56,607 bases of DNA from an uncultured Prevotella sp. (GTDB taxonomy: Bacteria > Bacteroidota > Bacteroidia > Bacteroidales > Bacteroidaceae), in assembly GCA_900546575.1 (NCBI GenBank), contig URDM01000007.1, positions 1-56,607 on the forward strand. The letters run 5' to 3'. The notes below the pieces were generated by a model. That model was not told the origin of the DNA. It ran no database searches and saw only the letters and a program-made list of their open reading frames with translations. The translations under genes and the position numbers were made by a program. Positions 49,288 through 56,607 of this stretch are shown here, piece by piece; the first letter of the stretch is position 1; each line of letters starts with the position of its first letter.

Positions 49288-51600
49288 TTATTCGTACACC
49301 TCTTCAATACCATACTCCATGTCGTCCTCGGCATTGTGCGAGCAACCGTCAAAGCCTTCAGGCAAATCGAATTTGGCATTAGGATCGTACGGCAGAGTCT
49401 TGTCGCGATACACCTTCTTCATGAAGTAAGCCCATATAGGCAGCGCCATTGTAGCACCCTGACCCATACGCATTGAGTCGAAGTGAATATCGCGGTCGTC
49501 GCCACCTACCCAGCAGCCACTTACAAGCTGAGGTGTGAATCCCATAAACCAAGCGTCGCTATTGCGGTTGGTAGTACCGGTCTTGCCTCCTATCTCGCCC
49601 GTGAAGTTGTACTTATAGCGCAGTCGGCCTGCAGTACCACCATCGACTACTCCCTTGAGCAGCACAAGCATCTTGTTGGCACTCTCCTCGCTTATCACCT
49701 CATTCATACGGGGTTGGAAATTGGTGATGACATTGCCCTCATTGTCCTCAATACGGCTCACGAACATCGGAGCAGTACGTATGCCATGATTGGCAAATGT
49801 GGTATAGGCGCTCACCATCTCTGCCACAGTCATCTCACACGGGCCTAAGCACAACGACATAGACGGATGGATGTCGGGATTGTTGATGCCATAGTCATGC
49901 AGCAACTGCACGAACTGCTGCGGACTCAGCTTGCTCATAAGATAAGCCGAAATCCAGTTGCTCGACTGGGCAAGTCCCCACTTCAGCGTAACCATTTCGC
50001 CTGCACGCTTATGGCTTGCATTACGCGGAGTCCACGGTTTGCCTGCTACCATATATGTATGCTGTACGTTAGGAGCCAGGTCGCAGGGCGAGAAACCGTT
50101 CTCCATTGCCAGCGAGTAGAGGAAAGGCTTGATGGTAGAACCCACCTGACGACGACCTCCCGTAACCATATCATACATGAAGTGTGTATAGTCCAGGCCT
50201 CCCACATAAGCCTTAACAGCTCCTGTCACCGGATCCATACTCATAAATCCTGCTCTAAGGAACGATTTCACGTATCGTATGCTGTCTATAGGTGTCATCG
50301 TTGTGTCCACATCGCCATGATATGTGAATATCGACATGTCAGTAGGCGTATGGAACGACTTGTGTATCTCTTCGTCGCTTGCACCGTTGGCCTTCAGTAT
50401 GCGATAGCGTTCGCTTTGAAGCACGGCACGTTCCATAATCTGATTCACCTGCTTCTTGGTCAGTTGCGAGGTGAAAGGAGCATTAGGTTTACCCTTGTTC
50501 TCCTTGAAGAACTCCGGTTGCAGATAGCGCGCCACATGTCCATACACTGCCTCTTCGGCATAACGCTGCATGCGCGAGTCGATAGTGGTGTATACCTTCA
50601 GTCCGTCGGCATTTAGATTGTATGGCGTACCGTCCTTCTTGAAGTTCTTGTTGCACCATCCATATAGCGGATCGGTATCCCATGCTATAGAGTCGAGCAC
50701 GTATTGGCGCTTGTTCCACGACGGATACTTGCTGCGGTCAGGCCGTTCTGCCGACATGTACACACGCAAGAACTCGCGCAAGTAAGGCGCTGTGCCGTCC
50801 TTGTGGTCATTACGATGGAAATTAAGAGCAATGGGCAGAGCGCACGACTTCTCGTATTGCTCGTCAGTTATATATCCAGCCTTGCGCATCTGGTCCAATA
50901 CCACATTGCGACGTTCGCGGCAACGCTCCGGATAACGCACCGGATTGAACAGCGACGGATTCTTGCAGAGTCCTATCAATGTCGCTGCCTCATCAAGCGT
51001 AAGGTTCTTGGGGTCCTTATAGAAATAGGTGGTGGATGCGGTCTTTATACCTACTGCATTATGCAGAAAGTCGAAATAGTTGAGATACAGAGCTATTATC
51101 TCCTCCTTGGTATAGTTGCGCTCAAGCTTTACGGCTATCACCCACTCTATCGGCTTCTGCAACAGGCGTTCGAGCGTACTGCCGGCAGCATCCGAATACA
51201 ACTGCTTGGCAAGCTGCTGAGTAATTGTACTGCCACCACCGGCACTGGTCTGTCCTAACAGTCCGCGCTTCACAATGGCACGGCTAAGCGCAATGAAGTC
51301 AATGCCCGAATGGTCGTAGAAGCGCACGTCTTCCGTCGCAACCAAAGCCTTGACAAGATATGGCGACAGATCGGAATAAGGAACACAGATACGGTTCTCG
51401 CGATTGAAATTCCATGTACCAATCACTTTGCCGTCAGACGAATATATCTGTGTGGCAAAACGACTTATGGGGTTCTGCAAATCTTCTACCGGAGGCATAT
51501 AGCCTATCCATCCGTTCCATATAGCGACAAACGCCAATGAGCTGCCTAAAAATGTCAGGCCCAACAGCCACCATAGAAAATGTATAAAAACTTTTCGCAT
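49288..51600 (-). CDS. Second class A penicillin-binding protein (PBP1 type)
   Basis: This is another bifunctional glycan polymerase and transpeptidase. A membrane helix (about residues 8-28) is followed by GT51 with catalytic E90 (VATEDVRFYDHSGID) and GGSTITQQLAKQLY. The transpeptidase has SxxK as STIK (VGSTIKPFLYS, near residue 487), SxN as SSN (AQSSNWISAYL) and KTG in GGKTGTTNRNSDAWF (near 672). Length 770. It is plainly related to the PBP at 17296-19785 but lacks that protein's long Gln/Pro/Lys tail and ends in a short acidic tail (EDDMEYGIEEVYE). It precedes prmA by 17 bases and is divergent from pyrB. Confidence 0.95.
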   Translation of the reverse strand: MRKVFIHFLWWLLGLTFLGSSLAFVAIWNGWIGYMPPVEDLQNPISRFATQIYSSDGKVIGTWNFNRENRICVPYSDLSPYLVKALVATEDVRFYDHSGIDFIALSRAIVKRGLLGQTSAGGGSTITQQLAKQLYSDAAGSTLERLLQKPIEWVIAVKLERNYTKEEIIALYLNYFDFLHNAVGIKTASTTYFYKDPKNLTLDEAATLIGLCKNPSLFNPVRYPERCRERRNVVLDQMRKAGYITDEQYEKSCALPIALNFHRNDHKDGTAPYLREFLRVYMSAERPDRSKYPSWNKRQYVLDSIAWDTDPLYGWCNKNFKKDGTPYNLNADGLKVYTTIDSRMQRYAEEAVYGHVARYLQPEFFKENKGKPNAPFTSQLTKKQVNQIMERAVLQSERYRILKANGASDEEIHKSFHTPTDMSIFTYHGDVDTTMTPIDSIRYVKSFLRAGFMSMDPVTGAVKAYVGGLDYTHFMYDMVTGGRRQVGSTIKPFLYSLAMENGFSPCDLAPNVQHTYMVAGKPWTPRNASHKRAGEMVTLKWGLAQSSNWISAYLMSKLSPQQFVQLLHDYGINNPDIHPSMSLCLGPCEMTVAEMVSAYTTFANHGIRTAPMFVSRIEDNEGNVITNFQPRMNEVISEESANKMLVLLKGVVDGGTAGRLRYKYNFTGEIGGKTGTTNRNSDAWFMGFTPQLVSGCWVGGDDRDIHFDSMRMGQGATMALPIWAYFMKKVYRDKTLPYDPNAKFDLPEGFDGCSHNAEDDMEYGIEEVYE

Positions 51601-51642
51601 ATATTCTGATAAAGTGAGTGCTATTAGTTATTCTTTTGATTG

Positions 51643-51650
51643 CAAAGGTA
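51643..51650 (-). promoter_or_regulatory. -7 element of the second PBP gene
   Basis: TACCTTTG on the minus strand, 42 bases before the ATG. No clear -33. On the other strand a weaker site (TTTG at 51689-51692, TACCTTAG at 51716-51723) may serve pyrB, spacing 23. Confidence 0.55.
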
Positions 51651-51762
51651 AGGTAAAAAAGTGAGAAAAGAATAAATAATACATTTCATTTGACTCTTAT
51701 CTGAAAAAATATAACTACCTTAGCACACAAATAAAAGAATAACCATTAATTCTATAAAACAA

Positions 51763-52707
51763 ATGAGACACGATTTCGTAACAATTGCCGACCTTTCCAA
51801 AGAGAAAATCATGTATCTCCTTGAGATGGCCCAGGAATTTGAGAAGTATCCCAACCGAGAGCTTCTGAAAGGCAAAGTGGTAGCGACACTTTTCTTTGAG
51901 CCGTCAACACGTACACGCCTTAGCTTTGAGACAGCTGCCAACCGACTCGGCGCACGTGTGATAGGTTTCTCAGATGCCAAGGCTTCAAGCGTATCGAAAG
52001 GAGAAACACTTAAGGACACAGTATTGATGGTGTCCAACTATGCCGACGTTATTGTAATGCGCCACTATGTAGAGGGTGCTGCACAATATGCCAGCGAGGT
52101 GGCTCCCGTTCCTATTGTAAATGCCGGCGACGGTGCGCACATGCACCCATCACAATGTCTGCTCGACCTCTACTCTATCTATAAGACACAGGGCACTCTC
52201 GACAATCTCAACATATATCTTGTAGGCGACCTCAAGTATGGACGTACCGTTCATTCGCTCATCACAGCAATGCGCCACTTCAATCCTACATTCCATTTCG
52301 TAGCGCCTAAAGAGCTTGCTATGCCCGAAGAGTACAAGATTTACTGCAAGGAGCATGGCATCAAATACGTAGAGCACACCGACTTCAACGAGGACGTCAT
52401 TGCCGATGCCGACATTCTCTACATGACACGTGTACAGAAGGAACGCTTCTCTGACCTTATGGAATACGAGCGCGTCAAGAACGTATACATCCTCAAGAAC
52501 TCTATGCTGGGCAAGGCTAAACCCAACATGAAGATTCTGCATCCGCTGCCACGCGTCAACGAGATTGCATACGATGTCGACGACAATCCTCACGCTTACT
52601 ACATACAGCAGGCTGGTAACGGACTGTTTGCACGCGAGGCTATATTCAGCCACGTGCTCGGAATAACACTCGACGAGGTTAAGAACGATAAAACTATTAT
52701 TAAGTAA
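51763..52707 (+). CDS. pyrB: Aspartate carbamoyltransferase, catalytic chain
   Basis: PyrB joins carbamoyl phosphate to aspartate, the first committed step of pyrimidine synthesis. The phosphate loop is FFEPSTRTRLSFE (S48 to R52 for STRTR). The second motif HPSQCLLDLY and the late HPLPRVNEIAYDVD (in pieces) fit. Length 314. Followed after 13 bases by the regulatory chain gene, as in enterobacteria, so the allosteric dodecamer is expected. Confidence 0.96.
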   Translation: MRHDFVTIADLSKEKIMYLLEMAQEFEKYPNRELLKGKVVATLFFEPSTRTRLSFETAANRLGARVIGFSDAKASSVSKGETLKDTVLMVSNYADVIVMRHYVEGAAQYASEVAPVPIVNAGDGAHMHPSQCLLDLYSIYKTQGTLDNLNIYLVGDLKYGRTVHSLITAMRHFNPTFHFVAPKELAMPEEYKIYCKEHGIKYVEHTDFNEDVIADADILYMTRVQKERFSDLMEYERVKNVYILKNSMLGKAKPNMKILHPLPRVNEIAYDVDDNPHAYYIQQAGNGLFAREAIFSHVLGITLDEVKNDKTIIK

Positions 52708-52720
52708 TACCATAAACGCG

Positions 52721-53179
52721 ATGAACAACAAGAAAGAAAGACTGGTTGCCGCCATCAAGAACGGCACCGTCATCGACCATATACCTGCAGAAAAGACCTA
52801 TGAGGTTGTCAACCTGCTTAAGCTGCAAGAACTGCCCGTACCGGTAACTATCGGCTACAACTATCCGTCAAGCAAGATTGGCAAGAAGGGCATTATCAAG
52901 GTCTCTGACAGATTCTTCACCGACGAGGAGATTTCACGCCTCTCAGTAGTTGCACCTAACGTAGTGCTGAACATAATCAAGGACTATGAGGTTGTTGAGA
53001 AGAAGACCGTGGAGACACCCGACGAGTTGCGTGGCATTGTGCTTTGCAACAACCCCAAATGCATTACCAACAACGAGCCTATGCAGACTGTATTCAACGT
53101 TGTAGACAAAGCACACGGCATCATCAAGTGCAGATACTGCGACAAAGAGCAGTGCATGGAAGATGTAAAACTCGTATAA
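52721..53179 (+). CDS. pyrI: Aspartate carbamoyltransferase, regulatory chain
   Basis: PyrI binds CTP or ATP and controls PyrB. The zinc site has four cysteines, C109 and C114 (LCNNPKCITN) and C137 and C140 (CRYCDKEQC), almost the same numbers as in E. coli. The N-terminal allosteric domain begins VAAIKNGTVIDHIPA. Length 152, typical. It is followed 41 bases later by glyA on the same strand without a terminator. Confidence 0.96.
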   Translation: MNNKKERLVAAIKNGTVIDHIPAEKTYEVVNLLKLQELPVPVTIGYNYPSSKIGKKGIIKVSDRFFTDEEISRLSVVAPNVVLNIIKDYEVVEKKTVETPDELRGIVLCNNPKCITNNEPMQTVFNVVDKAHGIIKCRYCDKEQCMEDVKLV

Positions 53180-53220
53180 AATAAATTCTATTCAATTACT
53201 TTTTTAAAACCTAAGCCAAA

Positions 53221-54501
53221 ATGGAAAGAGACCAAGTGATTTTTGATCTTATTGAGAAAGAACATCAGCGCCAGCTGAAGGGTATCGAACTCATTGCATC
53301 AGAGAATTTCGTAAGTGACGAAGTTATGCAGGCCATGGGGTCTTGCCTAACCAATAAATATGCCGAAGGCTATCCTGGCAAACGCTACTATGGCGGATGC
53401 CAGGTTGTCGACGAAGTGGAGAATCTCGCCATTGAACGTATCAAGAAGCTCTTCGGAGCTGAATATGCCAACGTACAGCCTCACTCTGGAGCACAGGCCA
53501 ACGCTGCCGTGCTGCTCGCTGTACTGAAGCCAGGCGACGTCTTCATGGGACTTAACCTCGCACACGGTGGCCACCTTTCACACGGCTCGGCTGTCAATAC
53601 CTCTGGTATTCTATACCATGCCATTGGTTACGACCTCGACAAGGAGACAGGCCGCGTTAACTACGACCAAATGGAGCAGCTCGCTATCGAGAACAAGCCT
53701 AAGCTCATTATCGGTGGTGGCTCGGCTTACAGCCGCGAGTGGGACTACAAGCGCATGCGCGAGATTGCCGACAAGGTTGGCGCTTTGCTCATGATTGACA
53801 TGGCTCACCCTGCTGGCCTTATTGCCGCAGGTCTTCTCGACAATCCTGTGAAGTATGCCCACATCGTAACTTCTACTACCCACAAGACTCTTCGCGGTCC
53901 ACGTGGCGGTATTATCCTTATGGGCAAGGACTTTGAGAACCCATGGGGACTCAAGACTCCTAAGGGCGTAACCAAGATGATGAGCCAGTTGCTCAACTCT
54001 GCAGTATTCCCCGGACAGCAGGGCGGACCGCTCGAGCATGTCATCGCTGCTAAGGCTGTAGCATTCGGCGAGGCTCTGAAGCCGGAATTCAAGGAGTGGG
54101 CTAAGCAGGTGCAGAAGAATGCCAAGGTATTGGCTGAGGAACTCATTAAGCGTGGATTCACCATCGTAAGCGGTGGCACCGACAACCACTCTATGCTTGT
54201 CGACCTTCGCGACAAATATCCTGACCTTACCGGCAAGGTGGCTGAGAATGCTCTCGTGGCAGCCGACATCACCGTCAACAAGAATATGGTGCCCTACGAT
54301 ACACGCAGCGCATTCCAGACATCAGGCATTCGCCTCGGTACACCAGCCATCACTACACGTGGCGCTAAGGAAGACCTCATGGTACTCATTGCCGAACTCA
54401 TTGAGGAGGTTCTCAACGATCCCGAGAACGAGGTGGTAATAGCTCGTGTACGTGCCAAGGTGAACGAGACAATGAAGAACTATCCTTTGTTTGCCTGGTA
54501 A
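53221..54501 (+). CDS. glyA: Serine hydroxymethyltransferase
   Basis: GlyA exchanges serine and glycine with tetrahydrofolate, the main source of one-carbon units, which feed purine and thymidylate synthesis. The PLP lysine lies in TSTTHKTLRGPRGG (near residue 222). GIELIASENFVS (residues 22-33), NKYAEGYPGKRYYGG and PHSGAQANAAV are family landmarks. Length 426. It follows pyrBI closely and is ended by a terminator at 54552. The glycine-forming threonine dehydrogenase lies 0.8 kb further. Confidence 0.97.
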   Translation: MERDQVIFDLIEKEHQRQLKGIELIASENFVSDEVMQAMGSCLTNKYAEGYPGKRYYGGCQVVDEVENLAIERIKKLFGAEYANVQPHSGAQANAAVLLAVLKPGDVFMGLNLAHGGHLSHGSAVNTSGILYHAIGYDLDKETGRVNYDQMEQLAIENKPKLIIGGGSAYSREWDYKRMREIADKVGALLMIDMAHPAGLIAAGLLDNPVKYAHIVTSTTHKTLRGPRGGIILMGKDFENPWGLKTPKGVTKMMSQLLNSAVFPGQQGGPLEHVIAAKAVAFGEALKPEFKEWAKQVQKNAKVLAEELIKRGFTIVSGGTDNHSMLVDLRDKYPDLTGKVAENALVAADITVNKNMVPYDTRSAFQTSGIRLGTPAITTRGAKEDLMVLIAELIEEVLNDPENEVVIARVRAKVNETMKNYPLFAW

Positions 54502-54551
54502 AGACATAGCATGATTGGCTATCAATCGACAAAACCACTGTGCTGTCCTTT

Positions 54552-54578
54552 TGCCCTATGCAGAAGGGCAGCTTTTTT
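54552..54578 (+). terminator. Terminator after glyA
   Basis: TGCCCT (54552-54557) pairs with AGGGCA (54565-54570), then GCTTTTTTAT. Confidence 0.85.
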
Positions 54579-54602
54579 ATTAAATACCAATTGCACCACA
54601 CT

Positions 54603-54806
54603 ATGAATATACAATATATAATAGTATTCACAATACTTATAAGCGCCATTGCTTACATTATACATCGCGTCGCAACGACATTCAAAGAAGCCAAAAACGG
54701 ATGTTACGGATGCAAGGGATGCGCTTTGAAAGGTAAAATAAGGCACAGAAAGATGAAAAACGTAGGCAAGACAAAGAAATTTGACTGTTTTGAAGAAAAA
54801 GTCTGA
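54603..54806 (+). CDS. FeoB-associated Cys-rich membrane protein
   Basis: The 67-residue protein has one membrane helix (YIIVFTILISAIAYII, residues 4-19) and then a cluster C-x2-C-x2-C (GCYGCKGCALKGK) near residue 38, with a basic end. This plan is that of the small proteins often placed next to feoB, the ferrous iron transporter. No feoB is in the window, so this copy is an orphan. Iron binding is inferred from the family only. I start at 54603; the frame runs upstream to 54540 through the glyA terminator, which excludes an earlier start. Confidence 0.8.
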   Translation: MNIQYIIVFTILISAIAYIIHRVATTFKEAKNGCYGCKGCALKGKIRHRKMKNVGKTKKFDCFEEKV

Positions 54807-54812
54807 AAAACA

Positions 54813-54844
54813 TTTGGAGGTTACGTATATTATTACTACCTTTG
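54813..54844 (+). promoter_or_regulatory. Consensus promoter of tRNA-Cys
   Basis: TTTG (54813-54816), 20 bases, TACCTTTG (54837-54844): a full match. The mature tRNA begins 27 bases after the -7 box. The -33 lies 7 bases after the stop of the preceding gene. Confidence 0.9.
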
Positions 54845-54870
54845 CACTCGCAATTAAGCAACATGCCTAT

Positions 54871-54941
54871 GGTACCTTGGCCGATCGGTTAGGTAACGGT
54901 CTGCAAAACCGTGTAGAGCAGTTCGACTCTGCTAGGTACCT
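54871..54941 (+). tRNA. tRNA-Cys (GCA)
   Basis: 71 bases with acceptor stem GGTACCT (54871-54877) and AGGTACC (54934-54940), anticodon loop CTGCAAA reading GCA, and T loop TTCGACT. CCA is not encoded; T at 54941 is the discriminator. A strong terminator follows directly, and a consensus promoter precedes, so it is a single-gene unit. Confidence 0.96.
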
Positions 54942-54945
54942 CAAC

Positions 54946-54987
54946 AAGAAGACAGAACTTTTATAAGTTCTGTCTTCTTTTGTTTTA
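54946..54987 (+). terminator. Terminator of tRNA-Cys
   Basis: A perfect 15-bp stem, AAGAAGACAGAACTT (54946-54960) with AAGTTCTGTCTTCTT (54965-54979), four-base loop, tail TTGTTTTA. Confidence 0.93.
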
Positions 54988-54995
54988 TACCCCTC

Positions 54996-55197
54996 CAAAA
55001 AGCAATACGTATTCATTGGCAAAGTAAGACGTATTCATTGGCAAAGTAAGACGTATTCATCGGCAAAGTAAGACGTATTCCTTTATCAAGCAATATATAT
55101 TACTTGGCAAAGTATTATTAATATACTTGGCAGAGTATTGTCAATATACTTGGCAAAGTATCATTAATATACCTGACAAAGCATATTGACATAAAAA
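54996..55197 (+). repeat. Nine-unit array with 22-23 bp period
   Basis: GGCAAAGTA or close variants recur at 55018, 55040, 55062, 55106, 55129, 55152 and 55175, with a partial unit at 54996 and a degenerate one at 55084. The first units end GACGTATTCATT, the later ones TTAATATACTT, so two sub-families share the head but not the tail. The period is 22, then 23 in the second part. It fills the gap between the tRNA-Cys terminator and the tdh terminator. Confidence 0.9.
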
Positions 55198-55256
55198 AAG
55201 GCAGGAAATACAAGAGTGGAATTCTACATCAATCCACAATTGTATTTCCTGCCTTT
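55193..55256 (-). terminator. Terminator of the threonine dehydrogenase gene
   Basis: A perfect 17-bp stem (55240-55256 with 55197-55213, containing GGCAGGAAATAC) with an inner GTGGA/TCCAC pairing. On the minus strand it is followed by seven T (55199-55193). Confidence 0.92.
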
Positions 55257-55278
55257 ATATCAGTTGCGCCCTACCCTA

Positions 55279-56235
55279 CTATCCCTTAAGCTTGATAGTA
55301 AGCTTTTCGAGCATATCCTTTGTCATTGAGTCGAGGTCGTAAGCCGGGCACCAATCCCATTCCTCACGAGCACAAGAGTCATCCATACGGTCAGGCCAGC
55401 TCTCAGCGATGCTCTGCTTCAACGGATCAACGTTGTACTCCATCTCGAAGTCAGGCTTGTACTTCTTGATAGCCTGGAACACTGTCTCCGGACCAAAGCT
55501 CAAAGAAGCGATGTTGAATGCGTTGCGATGTACAAGACGTGTCGGGTCAGCCTCCATAAGGTCGATAGCAGCCTTAAGAGTATCAGGCATGTAGATCATG
55601 TCCATAAGTGTACCCTCCTTAATCGGGCAAACGAACTTCTCGCCACGAACTGCCGAATAATAAATATCAACAGCATAGTCGGTAGTACCACCACCCGGAG
55701 GTGTAACGTACGAGATAACGCCAGGGAAGCGTACGGCACGTGTGTCTACACCATACTTATTAAAGTAGTAGTCGCTCAGAAGCTCTGTGGTAACCTTTGA
55801 TACACCGTATATAGTACGAGGACGCTGTATAGTGTCCTGCGGAGTCATCATCTTAGGAGTTGACGGACCGAATGAGCCGATTGAGCTTGGAGTAAACACA
55901 GCACAGTGATGCTCACGTGCAATCTCAAGGATGTTCCACAAACCATCGATACCAATCTTCCATGCCAGACGTGGCTTTGATTCTGCCACAACAGACAGTA
56001 GAGCTGCAAGATTGTAGATGGTGTCAATGTTGTACTTGCTTACAACATCCGAAATCATTTGCGGATTTGTGACATCACACTCGGCCATAGGACCAGCCTC
56101 AGCCAGTTCGCCTGTTGGCTCAGCGCCCTTGATGTAGCCAGCCACAACATTACTGTTTCCGTAGATCGAACGTAGTTTCTTAGTCAGTTCAGAACCTATC
56201 TGTCCTGTAGAACCGATAACCAAAATGTTCTTCAT
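55279..56235 (-). CDS. L-threonine 3-dehydrogenase, short-chain type
   Basis: This NAD-dependent enzyme of the epimerase-like superfamily oxidises threonine to 2-amino-3-ketobutyrate, which a ligase (not in the window) splits to glycine and acetyl-CoA. The Rossmann loop is GSTGQIG (residues 8-14), with catalytic Y143 and K147 in TIYGVSKVTTE and the serine region TPSSIGSFGP. The text CDVTNPQM and RFPGVISYVTPPGGGTTDYA are typical of this subgroup and not of UDP-sugar epimerases. Length 318. Its product glycine connects it with glyA upstream. Confidence 0.9.
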   Translation of the reverse strand: MKNILVIGSTGQIGSELTKKLRSIYGNSNVVAGYIKGAEPTGELAEAGPMAECDVTNPQMISDVVSKYNIDTIYNLAALLSVVAESKPRLAWKIGIDGLWNILEIAREHHCAVFTPSSIGSFGPSTPKMMTPQDTIQRPRTIYGVSKVTTELLSDYYFNKYGVDTRAVRFPGVISYVTPPGGGTTDYAVDIYYSAVRGEKFVCPIKEGTLMDMIYMPDTLKAAIDLMEADPTRLVHRNAFNIASLSFGPETVFQAIKKYKPDFEMEYNVDPLKQSIAESWPDRMDDSCAREEWDWCPAYDLDSMTKDMLEKLTIKLKG

Positions 56236-56310
56236 AAGAGTTTTTATAATTTTAGAAGTTTGTTTTTTTATTTGTTGATTTATTATTTAAGTAACTGTTC
56301 AAAATTAATT

Positions 56311-56607
56311 TTACAAATATGAATAATTCACGAATAAGTTCGTACCCACAGAGGCCAAGGCCCTGTTCGTACAATAGAAAAGCGAGTCCGTAGTCTCGTA
56401 ATCTATCGGTCTTATCCATTTGCCCTTAAGTATACGCCAAAGAATCTCGGCAGGATTAAGTTCTGGAGAATAAGGTGGAAGATAGACGAGGAACAATCCT
56501 CTATTCTCCCAAATTTTCCTCAGTTCTTTCACTTTCCGATTTCTATGAACAGAAGCATTGTCCAAGACAATTACAGTCTTCTTCGTAACATTGAAAGAGA
56601 ATCTGTC
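56311..56607 (-). mobile_element. IS630-type transposase, C-terminal part
   Basis: The open frame runs to the window edge without a start; the real gene continues beyond. The visible 98 residues hold the end of a DDE_3 domain: TVIVLDNASVHRNRK (second Asp) and YLPPYSPELNPAEILWRIL (Glu), both highly typical of the IS630/Tc1 superfamily. A TTG inside the Asp motif is not a real start. The stop is at 56311, so the end of the element lies somewhere in 56236-56310. The terminal repeat cannot be defined without the other end. Confidence 0.9.

Noticed and set aside
54996..55197. CRISPR array
   Set aside because: The repeats follow each other directly with a 22-23 base period and have no unique spacers of equal length; no cas genes are present.

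Overview
The window looks like chromosomal core DNA of a Bacteroidales bacterium, most likely a Prevotellaceae member. The reasons are seen in the sequence: promoters of the Bacteroidetes type (TTTG, about 20 bases, TAnnTTTG), almost no Shine-Dalgarno sequences, a GldE gene, a fused LpxC-FabZ, a pyrophosphate-dependent phosphofructokinase, a short-chain-type threonine dehydrogenase and a eukaryote-like glycogen branching enzyme. The species assignment is an inference.

Layout. 1-3330: tRNA-Gly, an unknown gene, then ssb-gldE-phosphopantetheinyl transferase. 3375-7721 (minus): an operon of MORN-repeat protein, branching enzyme GlgB and a membrane protein. 7862-11832: a BrkB-type membrane protein, a lipoprotein thioredoxin, a porin-like protein and ferritin. 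12090-17177: gyrA and two related TPR proteins. 17296-24064 (minus): the lipid A operon lpxD-lpxC/fabZ-lpxA, then miaA and a class A penicillin-binding protein. 24263-31186 (minus): phoH-purC-ubiE-aroE and purM-prfA-pyrF. 31321-34520: a degenerate M15-like exported protein, umuDC and an acetyltransferase. 34814-35209: RNase P RNA. 35263-38689: M48 protease, slyD, aroC, a likely small RNA and a monooxygenase. 38900-45490 (minus): hypothetical-plsC-amidase-hypothetical-ygiQ. 45699-48344: pfp and a GH25 lysozyme. 48392-51600 (minus): a second class A PBP and prmA. 51763-54501: pyrBI and glyA. 54603-54941: a small FeoB-associated-type protein and tRNA-Cys. 55279-56607 (minus): threonine dehydrogenase and the end of an IS630-type transposase.

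Most genes are housekeeping, with a clear envelope theme: two bifunctional PBPs, an amidase, a lysozyme, an M15-like protein, lipid A synthesis and PlsC. Nucleotide synthesis genes (purC, purM, pyrF, pyrB, pyrI) are spread over several units.

The least expected signal is between the genes. At least five intergenic stretches carry short tandem arrays with a period of 22 bases (partly 23 at 55106-55190): 11102-11145, 27537-27615, 34677-34720, 44471-44580 and 54996-55197. Their unit sequences differ almost completely, but the period is the same, and in two of them a motif or its complement recurs at the 11-base half-period. I know of no described element class that this matches. A sixth array (38728-38836) has a 27-base period and ends in a very long hairpin. 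Other notable points are an orphan promoter-terminator pair next to a nine-G tract (38140-38280) and a gene that appears to be transcribed almost leaderless (31321).
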